Below are positions 45,356 to 53,502 of a stretch of 64,000 nucleotides of DNA, in pieces. The position numbers were made by a program, and so were the translations under genes. The notes beneath the pieces were generated by a model. The model was not told where the DNA came from. It saw only the letters and a program-made list of their open reading frames with translations, and made no database searches. The stretch spans positions 1,798,001-1,862,000 of the forward strand of contig NZ_CP009322.1 of the NCBI RefSeq assembly GCF_000959725.1, written 5' to 3'. The number at the start of each line of letters is the position of its first letter. Position 1 is the first letter of the stretch. This DNA is from Burkholderia gladioli (lineage in GTDB: Bacteria; Pseudomonadota; Gammaproteobacteria; Burkholderiales; Burkholderiaceae).

Positions 45356-46849
45356 TCACATCGGGAAGCCCATCGCCTTGATGCCGCGAATCCAGGCGCG
45401 TTTCCAGCCGCCCTCGGCATCGGCGCCGTCGAAGGCGTGGAAGGTGATCTTGGCGGCCAGCCAGCGCACCGGCTCGGGCGGGATGTAGGTCGGGCTCTGC
45501 CTGGCGATGTCGAGCCGGCGCTCTGGACTGTCGCGATCGAACAGGATGTTCAGGCCCATGAAGGCGCCGAAGCGGCTGGCCGCGACGCCGAAGCCCGTGT
45601 AACCGGCCACGAACACGCCCTTGCCGCCCAGGTAGCGCTTGGCGAACACCGAGCCGCGCGAGCAGTAGTCGATCGGGCCGCCCCAGGCATGCGAGAAGCG
45701 CAGCCCGGCCAGTTGCGGGAAGGTGCGGAAGAAGGCCTGCGCCAGCCGCGTATAGGTATCGTGGCGCGCATCCTGAGCCGGCTGCGGATTGCCGTCGAAG
45801 TGATAGCTGACCAGGCCGCCGAAGATGATGCGGTTGTCCTTGGTGAGACGGAAATAGTTGAGCTGGGTGCGCGTGTCGTAGACGCCCTGCCGGTTCTTCC
45901 AGCCGATTAGCGCCAGTTGCGCCTCGCTGAGCGGCTCGGTGGCCAGCACGTGGTCGCGCACCTGCAGCACGCGCCGGTTGATGTCGGCGATGCCGACCTT
46001 CGCGGTGCCGCTGCCGAACAGCACGCGCGGCGCGCGGATGCTGCCCTCGGGCGTGCTGGCCAGCACCGTGTCGCCTTCGTCGCGGATCGCCTCGAGCGGC
46101 GTGTGCTCGTGGATCCTCACGCCCAGCGAGAGCGCCGCGCGCTTGAGGCCCCAGGCCAGCTTGGCCGGATGCACGATACCGCTGCGATTGCGCGACCAGA
46201 GCGCGCCGGCGAACAGCGGCGAAGCCAGTTGCTCGAGCGTCTGTTGGCGATCCAGCAACTGCACGTCGTGGCCATGATGCGTGTGCAGTTCGTGATCCTC
46301 GCGCAGTTGCCCGAGATGCGCGGGGTCGACCGCCACCGTCATCTCGCCGTTCCACTCGATGTCGGCATCGATGCCGTAGCGCTCCAGGCTCGCCTCGAAG
46401 CCGTCGAGATTGAGATGGCCGAAGCGTTCCAGCTCGGCGATGTCGTTCGGGAACACGCGCACCGCGTTCGGCAGCCCGTGCATCACCGAGGTCGAGATGA
46501 TGCCGCCGGCGCGGCCCGAGGCGCCATGCGCGACGCGCCCTGCCTCGATCAGCACCACCTCGAGTTCGGGCATCTGCTCCTTGGCCTGGATCGCCGCCCA
46601 CAGCCCGGTGAAGCCGCCGCCGACGATCAGCAGGTCCGCCTGCCGGTCGCCGCGCAGCGCGGCCTCGGCGGGTGGCTCGGCCGGGTTGTCGAGCCAGTAC
46701 GGCATCAGCTTCGCGCCGGCCAGCGCGCGTTCGGCATCGGCCTGGCTGGCCTCGCCGCGCGCGCCGCCCCGGCCCTCGTGGCGGGCCGCCGAAGCGGACG
46801 AAGGCGCGCCGCCGAGACCGGCTTCACGATGGTTCGCGGTATCAAGCAT
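45356..46849 (-). CDS. FAD-dependent amine/amino-acid oxidase-like protein (DAO family, PuuB-like)
   Basis: A 497-residue flavoprotein. A 45-residue Ala/Gly-rich N-terminal extension precedes MPYWLDNPAEPP, the usual start of gamma-glutamylputrescine-oxidase-like proteins. The FAD fold is ADLLIVGGGFTGLWAAIQA (about 72-90). HGASGRAGGIISTS, NYFRLTKDNRIIFGGL and the C-terminal FVAGYTGFGVAASRFGA are DAO hallmarks. Such enzymes oxidise secondary or primary amines to aldehydes, which fits the aldehyde dehydrogenase on the far side of the LuxR gene. Its exact substrate is unknown. Confidence 0.88.
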   Translation of the reverse strand: MLDTANHREAGLGGAPSSASAARHEGRGGARGEASQADAERALAGAKLMPYWLDNPAEPPAEAALRGDRQADLLIVGGGFTGLWAAIQAKEQMPELEVVLIEAGRVAHGASGRAGGIISTSVMHGLPNAVRVFPNDIAELERFGHLNLDGFEASLERYGIDADIEWNGEMTVAVDPAHLGQLREDHELHTHHGHDVQLLDRQQTLEQLASPLFAGALWSRNRSGIVHPAKLAWGLKRAALSLGVRIHEHTPLEAIRDEGDTVLASTPEGSIRAPRVLFGSGTAKVGIADINRRVLQVRDHVLATEPLSEAQLALIGWKNRQGVYDTRTQLNYFRLTKDNRIIFGGLVSYHFDGNPQPAQDARHDTYTRLAQAFFRTFPQLAGLRFSHAWGGPIDYCSRGSVFAKRYLGGKGVFVAGYTGFGVAASRFGAFMGLNILFDRDSPERRLDIARQSPTYIPPEPVRWLAAKITFHAFDGADAEGGWKRAWIRGIKAMGFPM

Positions 46850-46977
46850 CGGGGGACTCCTGACGAATGAGGCCGCCGCGATGCGGCGACGAAACGAGGT
46901 TCATGCGGGGCGCCGCGGGCGCGAGGCACGCACGCGGGCAACCCGAGGCGGCGAGCGGAAACATCGCGCGGCGCGGC

Positions 46978-47322
46978 TCAGGCCTTCTCGAGCAGCACGT
47001 AGAACTTCTTCGCGTCCTCGAGCGTTTCCCAGCGGCCCGCGAAACCGGCCGGCAGCAGATAACCCTGCCCCGCCGCGAACTCCTGGCGATTGCCCTCGAG
47101 ATCGGTCAGCGCGACGCGCCCCTCGACCAGCCAGACCGCCTCGTCCGCCTCGGTGGCCGGGAAGTCGAGCGCGCCGACCTTGCCCTCCCACCAGCCGATC
47201 ACGTGGCCCGCGCTGGGGCCCGCGCCGGCGCGCCAGTCGCATTCGTCCATGCCGTAGTCGAGGCGCGTGAATTCGCCTAGGCCGGCGCCCAGCGGGACGA
47301 TGTCCTGAATCAGTTTGCTCAT
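46978..47322 (-). CDS. Cupin_3 (DUF861) domain protein
   Basis: A 114-residue small cupin from the ATG at 47322 (MSKLIQDIVPLGAG); another ATG lies 4 codons earlier. VIGWWEGKVGALDFPATEADEAVW and GYLLPAGFAGRWETLEDAKKFY are typical of DUF861 cupins related to EutQ and ureidoglycine aminohydrolase. It is the first gene of the minus-strand set and is divergent from the LuxR regulator across the C7/G7 palindrome. It recurs beside DAO-type oxidases in other proteobacteria, from general knowledge; its role is not established. Confidence 0.82.
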   Translation of the reverse strand: MSKLIQDIVPLGAGLGEFTRLDYGMDECDWRAGAGPSAGHVIGWWEGKVGALDFPATEADEAVWLVEGRVALTDLEGNRQEFAAGQGYLLPAGFAGRWETLEDAKKFYVLLEKA

Positions 47323-47357
47323 TGCGTGGTTCATTCCGTGTAGAAGGGATGAGCTGG

Positions 47358-47363
47358 ACTGTA
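47358..47363 (-). promoter_or_regulatory. Candidate -10 for the cupin-oxidase-permease operon
   Basis: TACAGT on the minus strand would place the start near 47351 and centre the C7/G7 palindrome at about -44, where an activator would touch RNA polymerase. The -35 (CATACC) is poor, as expected for an activated promoter. Confidence 0.35.
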
Positions 47364-47384
47364 GCGAGCGGCCGCGCCCCGGTA

Positions 47385-47405
47385 TGCCCCCCCGCAGGGG
47401 GGGCA
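47385..47405. promoter_or_regulatory. C7/G7 palindrome between divergent cupin operon and luxR-type gene, probable operator
   Basis: A TG followed by seven C, a GCA spacer, then seven G followed by CA makes a perfect 9-bp inverted repeat. It lies in the only space between the two divergent starts and does not resemble a terminator. LuxR-type regulators bind such short inverted repeats, so the product of the adjacent gene is the best candidate ligand. Confidence 0.6.
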
Positions 47406-47473
47406 AGCCGCGCTTTCGCCCTCCCGCGAGCCTGCGGAAAACCCCGGATTTACGGCCGGCACGAGGCCTGATC

Positions 47474-47479
47474 TATAAT
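47474..47479 (+). promoter_or_regulatory. Consensus -10 for the luxR-type gene
   Basis: A perfect TATAAT lies 28 bp before the ATG at 47507. The -35 region (TTTACG or TTACGG near 47450) is weak. The leader would be about 20 nt. Confidence 0.5.
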
Positions 47480-47506
47480 CGGCTCGCCTCCATTCCGGCA
47501 TGCATC

Positions 47507-48340
47507 ATGGCCGTTCACGCCCTTTCCTCCCCGCTCGATTCCGCCCCGATCCCGCTGTCGTTCCAGACGCTCGGCGAAGTCATCGACTCGGTCGGCACAC
47601 CTGATTTCGTGCCGCGCCTGACGGTGCTGCTCAACCAGATCGTGCCGGTCAACGCGGTCCATATCGAACGCTCGCGCGTCGACGCGGCGATGCCGACGGG
47701 CTTTCGCTGCGAATGGGTCGGCAGCGGCGGCGTGGGCATGGACCACGGCACCATCGCCGAGGTGATGACGCTCTACTACGACCGCTTCTACGATCGCGAT
47801 CCACTGTTCGCCGGCATCCGCGGCGAGGTCGGCACCCTGCTGGTGGTGCGCGACATCGGCGCGATCCCGCCCGGCGAATTCCGCCAGCGGCTCTACGACG
47901 AGGTGCAGATCGCCCACGAATGCGTGCTGGCGCGCGGCACGCGCCATGCCCAGCACTCGATCGCCCTGGAACGCGATACGCGCCAGCCCGCCTTCTCGCT
48001 GGCCGAGATGCAGCGCTTTCGCACCGTCAGCGACTGCCTGTTCCCGCTGCTCGAACTGCATGCCGCCACCGCGGCCTCGCGACGGATCGCGCACGTCACC
48101 CCGCACCTGCATCCGCTCGCGCAGTTCGATGCGCGCCTCGCACGCGACCAGCCGCGCCTGTCCAGGCGCGAATACGAGATCTGCGCGCAACTGATCGGCG
48201 GACGCACCGTGCCCGAGGCCGCCGAGATCGTCGGCGTGCGGGTGGCCACCGCCGAGTCCTACGTGAAGCGCGCCTTCGCCAAGCTCGGCGTGCGCACCAA
48301 GCGCGAGCTGCTGGCCTGGGCGCAGTCGGCAGCCGCCTGA
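47507..48340 (+). CDS. LuxR-family (GerE-type) transcriptional regulator
   Basis: A 277-residue regulator from the ATG at 47507 (MAVHALSSPLDSAP). The first 200 residues show no receiver or autoinducer domain I recognise. The C-terminal HTH (PRLSRREYEICAQLIGGRT..., EAAEIVGVRVATAESYVKRAFAKLGVRTKRELL) is a clear GerE/LuxR domain. It lies between the divergent cupin-oxidase-permease operon and the downstream aldehyde dehydrogenase, so it most likely senses the substrate of this pathway and activates both sides. Confidence 0.9.
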   Translation: MAVHALSSPLDSAPIPLSFQTLGEVIDSVGTPDFVPRLTVLLNQIVPVNAVHIERSRVDAAMPTGFRCEWVGSGGVGMDHGTIAEVMTLYYDRFYDRDPLFAGIRGEVGTLLVVRDIGAIPPGEFRQRLYDEVQIAHECVLARGTRHAQHSIALERDTRQPAFSLAEMQRFRTVSDCLFPLLELHAATAASRRIAHVTPHLHPLAQFDARLARDQPRLSRREYEICAQLIGGRTVPEAAEIVGVRVATAESYVKRAFAKLGVRTKRELLAWAQSAAA

Positions 48341-48369
48341 AGGCAGGCCCGCGCGGCACGCGCCGCATG

Positions 48370-48387
48370 CATCGATCGCGATCGATG
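48370..48387. promoter_or_regulatory. 18-bp perfect palindrome upstream of the aldehyde dehydrogenase gene
   Basis: CATCGATCGCGATCGATG is a perfect palindrome in the 150-bp gap between the luxR-type gene and the aldehyde dehydrogenase gene. It differs from the C7/G7 site. It could be an operator or simply a nested CGATCG repeat in GC-rich DNA. Confidence 0.35.
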
Positions 48388-48490
48388 TGGACATCGGCAA
48401 TTCGCGATTCGTCCGCTGCCGGAACTCCCCTACCATCGTCGCGACGCGATCCTCGCAACGATCGCGCACCGAACCCCGGAGACACACCCG

Positions 48491-49975
48491 ATGAGCCTTG
48501 TTCCGACCCGCCGCGCCGACGACGGCCGCGCCGTCCATCCCGCCGCGACGATCGCCGGCACCGATCACTACCGCGAAGCCGGCGAACCCGGCGCGCGCAC
48601 GCCGCTGCATCACGCGGCCACGGGCGCGCCGGCCGGCTGGCAGGACAGCGCGACGGCCGAGCTGGTCGACGAGGCGGTGGCGGCGGCCCGCGCCGCGCTG
48701 CCGGCCTGGCGCGCGACGGCCAGCGCCGAGCGCGGCCGGCTGCTGCATGCCATCGCCGATCGCATCGAGGCGGATCGCGAGGCGCTGGCCGCGCTGCAAC
48801 GCGAGATCAGCGGCAAGCCGCCGGTCGAGGCCGACATCGACGTGGGCGACGCGGCCGCGACCTTCCGCTATTACGCCGAACTCTGCGAGCAGGCCACGCT
48901 GTTTTCTCCCGAATCGATCGCGATCCCCGGCGCCGGGATCGCGGCCGAGCGCGACTACCAGCCGGTGGGCGTGGCCGCGCTGATCGTGCCGTGGAATTTC
49001 CCGATGGTGACCACCGCCTGGAAGCTCGCGCCGGCGCTGGCCGCCGGCTGCACCGTGGTGCTCAAGCCCTCGGAGCTGAGCTCGCCCGTCGAGCATCGCC
49101 TGGTCGCCCACGTGCACGCGGCCGGCGTGCCGGCCGGCGCCGTCAACGTGGTGAACGGCGGCGCCGAGGTGGGCGCGCTGCTGAGCTCGCATCCGCGCAT
49201 CGACAAGATTTCCTTCACCGGCAGCACCGCCGCCGGCCGGCACGTGATGCGTACGGCCGCCGAGCGGATGACGCGCCTCACGCTGGAGCTGGGCGGCAAG
49301 TCGGCGCTGGTGGTGCGCGAGGATGCCGATCTCGAGCTGGCGGTCTCGCTCGCGGTGGGCGGCGCCTTCACCAATGCCGGGCAGATGTGCTCGGCCACCG
49401 CGCGCATCCTGGTGCATCACACACTGCATGGCGCCTTCATGGCCGCCTTCGAATCGGCGGTGCGCGAGCTGGTGGTCGGGCCGCCGCAGTTGAGCGGGGT
49501 GACGATGGGCCCGCTGATCTCGGCCGCGCATCGCGCGCGCGTGAACGCCGCGCTCGAGGCCGGGCTGGCCGCCGGCGCCGCGATCGCCTTCGAGGGCCGG
49601 CTCGATCCCGCTTGCGGCGACGGCTTCTTCCACGCGCCGGTGGTGATCGACGAACCCGCGCTCGACAATCCGCTGTGGACCGAGGAAGTGTTCGGCCCGG
49701 TGGCCTGCGTGAAATCGTTCCGCGACGACGAGCAAGCCATCGCGCTGGCCAACGACACCGCCTACGGGCTGGTGGCCACGGTCGTCACGCGCGATGCGGA
49801 CGCGGCGCGGCGCTATACGCAGGCGCTGCGCGCGGGCCTGGTGTGGATCAACACCCCGCAGCTGATCTTCCCGCAGGTTTGCTGGGGCGGGCTGGGGCTC
49901 AGCGGGATCGGCCGCGAACTGGGCCTGGCGGGGCTGCGCAGCTACCAGGAACTGCGGCACCGGATCTCGGCTTGA
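48491..49975 (+). CDS. NAD(P)-dependent aldehyde dehydrogenase (aminoaldehyde/betaine-aldehyde type)
   Basis: A 494-residue ALDH. VPWNFPMVTTAWKLAPALAAG and FTGSTAAGRHV form the coenzyme site. The general-base Glu is in TLELGGKSAL and the catalytic Cys in GQMCSATARILV. EEVFGPVACV and the C-terminal GIGRELG segment are typical of aminoaldehyde and betaine-aldehyde dehydrogenases. CGGAGA lies 12 bp before the ATG. It is downstream of the luxR-type gene and would oxidise the aldehyde made by the FAD oxidase at 45356-46849; this link is inferred from position. Confidence 0.88.
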   Translation: MSLVPTRRADDGRAVHPAATIAGTDHYREAGEPGARTPLHHAATGAPAGWQDSATAELVDEAVAAARAALPAWRATASAERGRLLHAIADRIEADREALAALQREISGKPPVEADIDVGDAAATFRYYAELCEQATLFSPESIAIPGAGIAAERDYQPVGVAALIVPWNFPMVTTAWKLAPALAAGCTVVLKPSELSSPVEHRLVAHVHAAGVPAGAVNVVNGGAEVGALLSSHPRIDKISFTGSTAAGRHVMRTAAERMTRLTLELGGKSALVVREDADLELAVSLAVGGAFTNAGQMCSATARILVHHTLHGAFMAAFESAVRELVVGPPQLSGVTMGPLISAAHRARVNAALEAGLAAGAAIAFEGRLDPACGDGFFHAPVVIDEPALDNPLWTEEVFGPVACVKSFRDDEQAIALANDTAYGLVATVVTRDADAARRYTQALRAGLVWINTPQLIFPQVCWGGLGLSGIGRELGLAGLRSYQELRHRISA

Positions 49976-50223
49976 GGGAGCGGCGCGTGGCTTGCCGCGT
50001 CGTGCCGCGGCGCATGTGAATCGCTCCGTCGCCACGCGCGCGGCACCGCGAACGCATCGTCTCGAAGCACGCGAGCGCCATCTCGTGCCCGCCCTTCGAT
50101 GTCAAGCTGCTGGCACGAAACGGCGGGCCGTTTCGCTGGCCCTTCCCGGGCCTCTCGATCGCAGGCCAAGCGAAAGCTCGGCCCACTAGAATCGCGGCGA
50201 GACCAACCCGGGAACCCCTCCCC

Positions 50224-51024
50224 ATGAAAATCAAGACTAGCTGGATGCTGGCGCTGCTGGCCACGCCGATGATCTGCCGCGCCGACGGCATCCCCGCGCC
50301 GACCATCACGCCCGGCGACACCTGGACCTACATCAACACGGCAGAGACCGGGCCGAACGGCTGGCGCCAGTCGCACGACAGCATCGTCGCGCTGCGCACC
50401 ACCGCCGATCACATCTATGTCGAGACCAAGACGGCGAACTCCCCCCAGGCTCCGATCGAATCGATCTCGGGCCTCGACTGGAGCCGCGCGCGCAACGTCA
50501 ACGGCACCGAGCAGGTGGTCAGCCGGCCGCTGGCGTTCCCGCTCGGCACCGGCAAGCAGTGGGAGGTCAAGTTCACTGAGCAGCAGCCGAACGCGCGCCT
50601 GAACTCGCGCACCTACGACACCAGGATGCGGGTGGTGGGCCACGAGGCGATCGACGTGCCGGCCGGCCATTTCGACGCGATCAAGATCGAAGGCGAAGGC
50701 CAGTGGACGGCCGAGCTCGCGCCGACGCAAGTCGCCGGCAGCACGGTGGTGCACGACAACAACGGCGTCACCGCGATCGCGCATGCCGGCGGACAGAAGG
50801 CCGTCACCACCACCGGCCGCCTCTACAAGGCGGTCTGGTACGTGCCCTCGGTCAATCGCTGGGTGAAGACCGTCGAGGAGTACTACAACCCGAACGGCAC
50901 GCGCGCGCAGCGCCTGTCCTCGGAGCTCGAGTCCTTCCATTCGGGCACCGCGCACGGCGGCACCGCGCCGAGCGCCGCCCAGGCGCCGGCATCGGCCGTC
51001 AATCCCGCCACGCCGGCCTCCTGA
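50224..51024 (+). CDS. Secreted hypothetical protein
   Basis: A 266-residue protein with a short signal peptide (MKIKTSWMLALLATPMICRADG). The mature part is beta-rich (GDTWTYINTAETGPNGWRQS, WEVKFTEQQPN, VVGHEAIDVPAGHFDAIKIEGEG, WYVPSVNRWVKTVEEYYNPNG) and ends in an Ala/Pro tail. The H(E)xIDVPAGxFDAxKIE and AVWYVPSVNRWVK segments occur in several secreted proteobacterial proteins with DUF3108-like folds; I assign no function. The 248-bp gap before it shows no promoter I can name. Confidence 0.75.
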   Translation: MKIKTSWMLALLATPMICRADGIPAPTITPGDTWTYINTAETGPNGWRQSHDSIVALRTTADHIYVETKTANSPQAPIESISGLDWSRARNVNGTEQVVSRPLAFPLGTGKQWEVKFTEQQPNARLNSRTYDTRMRVVGHEAIDVPAGHFDAIKIEGEGQWTAELAPTQVAGSTVVHDNNGVTAIAHAGGQKAVTTTGRLYKAVWYVPSVNRWVKTVEEYYNPNGTRAQRLSSELESFHSGTAHGGTAPSAAQAPASAVNPATPAS

Positions 51025-51034
51025 GCGCCGCGCT

Positions 51035-52261
51035 TCAGGACGCTTGGCGGCGCCAGGCGTGTTCGGCCAGCGCCGCCGATAGCGCCTGCTCGGTCCAGTC
51101 CTCCGTCAGCGCCTGCCGCAGCAACTGCTGCTGGCTGGCCGGCGCGAGGCCGCCCAGAGGCGGATCGCGATCGAGCCGGGTGGGGAACGGATAACCCTCG
51201 GCACTCGATGCGATCACGGCCTCGGCCTGCGCTTGGTCCAGCCGCCCCGAGGCGCGCCAGGCGCGCAGCACCGGGTAGAGCCGCTCGCACATCGCGCGCC
51301 GATCGAGCGTCTCCATCGCGCGGCCGTAGGCGGAGGACACCTGCAGCAGGTTCGCCATGCGCTGCACGTCGGCCGTGCGATTCTCGCCGGCGGCATGGAA
51401 CAGCGCGGGGTTGAAGAACAGCGCATCGCCCTTGCGCAGCGGCAACTGCACGCAATGGGCCTCGAAATAGGCGCGGAAATCGGCCCGCCGCCAGGCGACA
51501 TAACCAGGCGCATAACGCTGCGAATACGGCAGCAGCTTGGTCGGCCCGCTCTCGACCGGCATCGCGCCATGCGCCACCGCGCCTTGCAGCGTCAGCAGCG
51601 CCGACATGCGATGCACGTGCGCCGGGTAGCGCGCGGCTTGTTCGGCGCTCTGGAAACCGAGGTGGTAATCGCGATGCGCCTGCTGCGCGGCGCCGCCGGG
51701 CCGCACCACGTTGACCTGCGAGGTCATCTGGTAGGCAGGCCCGAGCCAGGCCTCGGCGATCGCCCGCAGCGCGGGATTGGCGAAATACGCCGCGAACACC
51801 TCGGGCGCCTGCCGGCACAGCTTTTCCTGGGCGTTCCAGATCCGGTCGTTGGCGCCGGCCCGCGCGAAGTGATCGGCTCCGCCGCCGCCCTGCTCGCGCT
51901 CGGCACGGATGATCGCCTCGAACACCTCGGTGGCGGCGTCGACCGGCGCCGTGTCCTCGTAGGCATGGGCCAGCACCAGCACGCCCGCGCCGTGCTGGAG
52001 CACGGCGGCCCATTCGGCCTGCCAGGCCATCAGCGCCTCGCAATCGCGCCACACGCCGCGCAAGTCGCGGCAATCGTAGATCGGCACCTGCCTCAGCAGC
52101 TCGCCGGCGCGCGCCGGCCTCCCGTGCTCCCGCTCGCCGCGCCCGAGTTCGGCGACGAAGGCATCGAGCGAGCAGCCCGCCTCGCTGAACCAGTTCGGTT
52201 CCGGCTCGGCATCTCCATTCGGAATCCTGTCGAATACTTGCGCTTGCGCCCGGCTCGTCAT
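51035..52261 (-). CDS. Phytanoyl-CoA dioxygenase (PhyH)-family protein
   Basis: A 408-residue Fe(II)/2-oxoglutarate oxygenase. The HxD iron motif appears as QQAHRDYHLGFQ, the distal His in ALFHAAGENRTADVQR, and the 2-oxoglutarate Arg is likely in that same stretch. TSQVNVVRPGG before the HxD fits the family. It is divergent from the LacI-type regulator across 117 bp, so the two probably form a substrate-specific pair. No other pathway genes flank it and the substrate is unknown. It converges on the secreted hypothetical gene with 10 bp between stops. Confidence 0.85.
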   Translation of the reverse strand: MTSRAQAQVFDRIPNGDAEPEPNWFSEAGCSLDAFVAELGRGEREHGRPARAGELLRQVPIYDCRDLRGVWRDCEALMAWQAEWAAVLQHGAGVLVLAHAYEDTAPVDAATEVFEAIIRAEREQGGGGADHFARAGANDRIWNAQEKLCRQAPEVFAAYFANPALRAIAEAWLGPAYQMTSQVNVVRPGGAAQQAHRDYHLGFQSAEQAARYPAHVHRMSALLTLQGAVAHGAMPVESGPTKLLPYSQRYAPGYVAWRRADFRAYFEAHCVQLPLRKGDALFFNPALFHAAGENRTADVQRMANLLQVSSAYGRAMETLDRRAMCERLYPVLRAWRASGRLDQAQAEAVIASSAEGYPFPTRLDRDPPLGGLAPASQQQLLRQALTEDWTEQALSAALAEHAWRRQAS

Positions 52262-52378
52262 CGCTTCGTCTCCCGCCTGTCGTGCAGGCTCGTAATGCGA
52301 GACGAGTATAGCGATGCACGGCCGATCCGAACTATCATCGATCCATCAAGAACACCTCAAATCCGGATCGCCGAAATC

Positions 52379-53467
52379 ATGGCCCACAAGTTCCTGGTCA
52401 AGGAAATCGCCCTGCAGGCCGGCGTCGGCGCGGCCACCGTCGATCGCGTGCTGAACGGCCGGGCGCATGTGCGGGACCACACGCGGCGGCGTGTCGAGCA
52501 GGCGATCCGCGAACTGGAGAAGCAGGCGCGGCAGCTCGATGCGGCCGGCCGCAAGCTGATCGTCGACGTGCTGGTGGAGGCGCCCGCGCGCTTCGCCGAC
52601 GAGATCGGCGCGGCGCTCGATGCCGAGCTGCCGGGCCTGCATCCGGCCGTGTTCCGCCCGCGCCTGCTGATGCGCGAGACGCTAGGCACCGCCGAGGTGG
52701 TGGAGGCGCTGCGCGCGATCGGCAAGCGCGGCAGCCACGGCGTGCTGCTCAAGGCGCGCGACGAACCCGCCATCGCCGAGGCGATCGCCGCGCTGCACGC
52801 GCAGGGCATCCCGGTGGTGACGATCTTCACCGACCTGCCGGGCTCGGCGCGCCTGGCTTATGCGGGGCCCGACAACCGCGTGGCCGGCGCGACGGCGGCC
52901 TGGCTGATCGGGCAGTGGCTGGGCGAGCGCTCCGGCAAGGTGCTGGTGACCCTGAGCGACGAGCGGTTTCGCGGCGAGGAGGAACGCGAGATCAGCTTCC
53001 GGCGCGCGCTGCGCAGCCGCTACCCGAAGCTGGGCCTGATCGACGCGAGCGGCGGCCACGGGCTGGACGCGGCCACCGGCGAGCGCGTGCACGCCGCGCT
53101 CGGCAGGCGGCGCGAGATCGTGGCGGTCTATTCGATGGGCGGCGGCAATGCGGCGATCGTCGCGGCGCTGGAGGCGCGGCGCCTGGCGCCGGTCTGCTTC
53201 GTCGGCCACGACCTCGATCGCGACAATATCCGCCTGCTGCGCGAGGGACGCCTGCACGCGGTGCTGCACCACGACCTGCGCCAGGACCTGCGCGCGGCCT
53301 GCCAGCACCTGATGCACTTCCATCGCCTGCTGCCGGCCGGCGCGATCGCGCCGTGTTCGTCGCTGGTGGTGATCACGCCGGAGAACATCCCGGCGCACAT
53401 CGCGGCCCGTTTCGCCGGAGCGGGCGAGGCGCCCGAGATCGATTCGCGCCGGCCCGCTATCGTCTGA
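52379..53467 (+). CDS. LacI-family transcriptional regulator
   Basis: A 362-residue repressor-type regulator from the ATG at 52379. The N-terminal HTH and hinge helix occupy 1-48 (VKEIALQAGVGAATVDRVLNG, RRRVEQAIREL). The periplasmic-binding-like effector domain follows (HGVLLKARDEPAIAEAI, PVVTIFTDLPGS, YAGPDNRVAGATAAWLIGQW, VCFVGHDLDRDN). PDNRVAGATAAWL and the two-subdomain layout suggest a sugar-like ligand, but none can be named. It is divergent from the PhyH gene and followed by a terminator. Confidence 0.92.
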   Translation: MAHKFLVKEIALQAGVGAATVDRVLNGRAHVRDHTRRRVEQAIRELEKQARQLDAAGRKLIVDVLVEAPARFADEIGAALDAELPGLHPAVFRPRLLMRETLGTAEVVEALRAIGKRGSHGVLLKARDEPAIAEAIAALHAQGIPVVTIFTDLPGSARLAYAGPDNRVAGATAAWLIGQWLGERSGKVLVTLSDERFRGEEEREISFRRALRSRYPKLGLIDASGGHGLDAATGERVHAALGRRREIVAVYSMGGGNAAIVAALEARRLAPVCFVGHDLDRDNIRLLREGRLHAVLHHDLRQDLRAACQHLMHFHRLLPAGAIAPCSSLVVITPENIPAHIAARFAGAGEAPEIDSRRPAIV

Positions 53468-53472
53468 AAAAT

Positions 53473-53502
53473 CGATGCGAGTACAACGAAACGCATCGTT
53501 TT
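53473..53502 (+). terminator. Terminator after the LacI-type gene
   Basis: CGATGCG pairs with CGCATCG around a 12-nt loop and is followed by TTTT, 6 bp past the stop. A second hairpin (ATCCATC with GATGGAT, 53521-53539) follows in an unusually AT-rich stretch. Confidence 0.55.

Noticed and set aside
43355..45910. 851-codon plus-strand open frame opposite the NCS1 permease and FAD oxidase
   Set aside because: The product is a low-complexity His/Gln/Arg/Ala stretch. Both minus-strand genes have clear domains.
47385..47405. C7/G7 repeat as a sequencing homopolymer artefact or terminator
   Set aside because: Both arms are equal in length and extended by matching TG/CA, there is no T-run, and it lies between divergent starts, so an operator is more likely.
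47450..50035. 861-codon minus-strand open frame opposite the LuxR-type and aldehyde dehydrogenase genes
   Set aside because: It is an antisense shadow with Arg/Gly/Ala-rich composition and no motif, covering two well-defined plus-strand genes.
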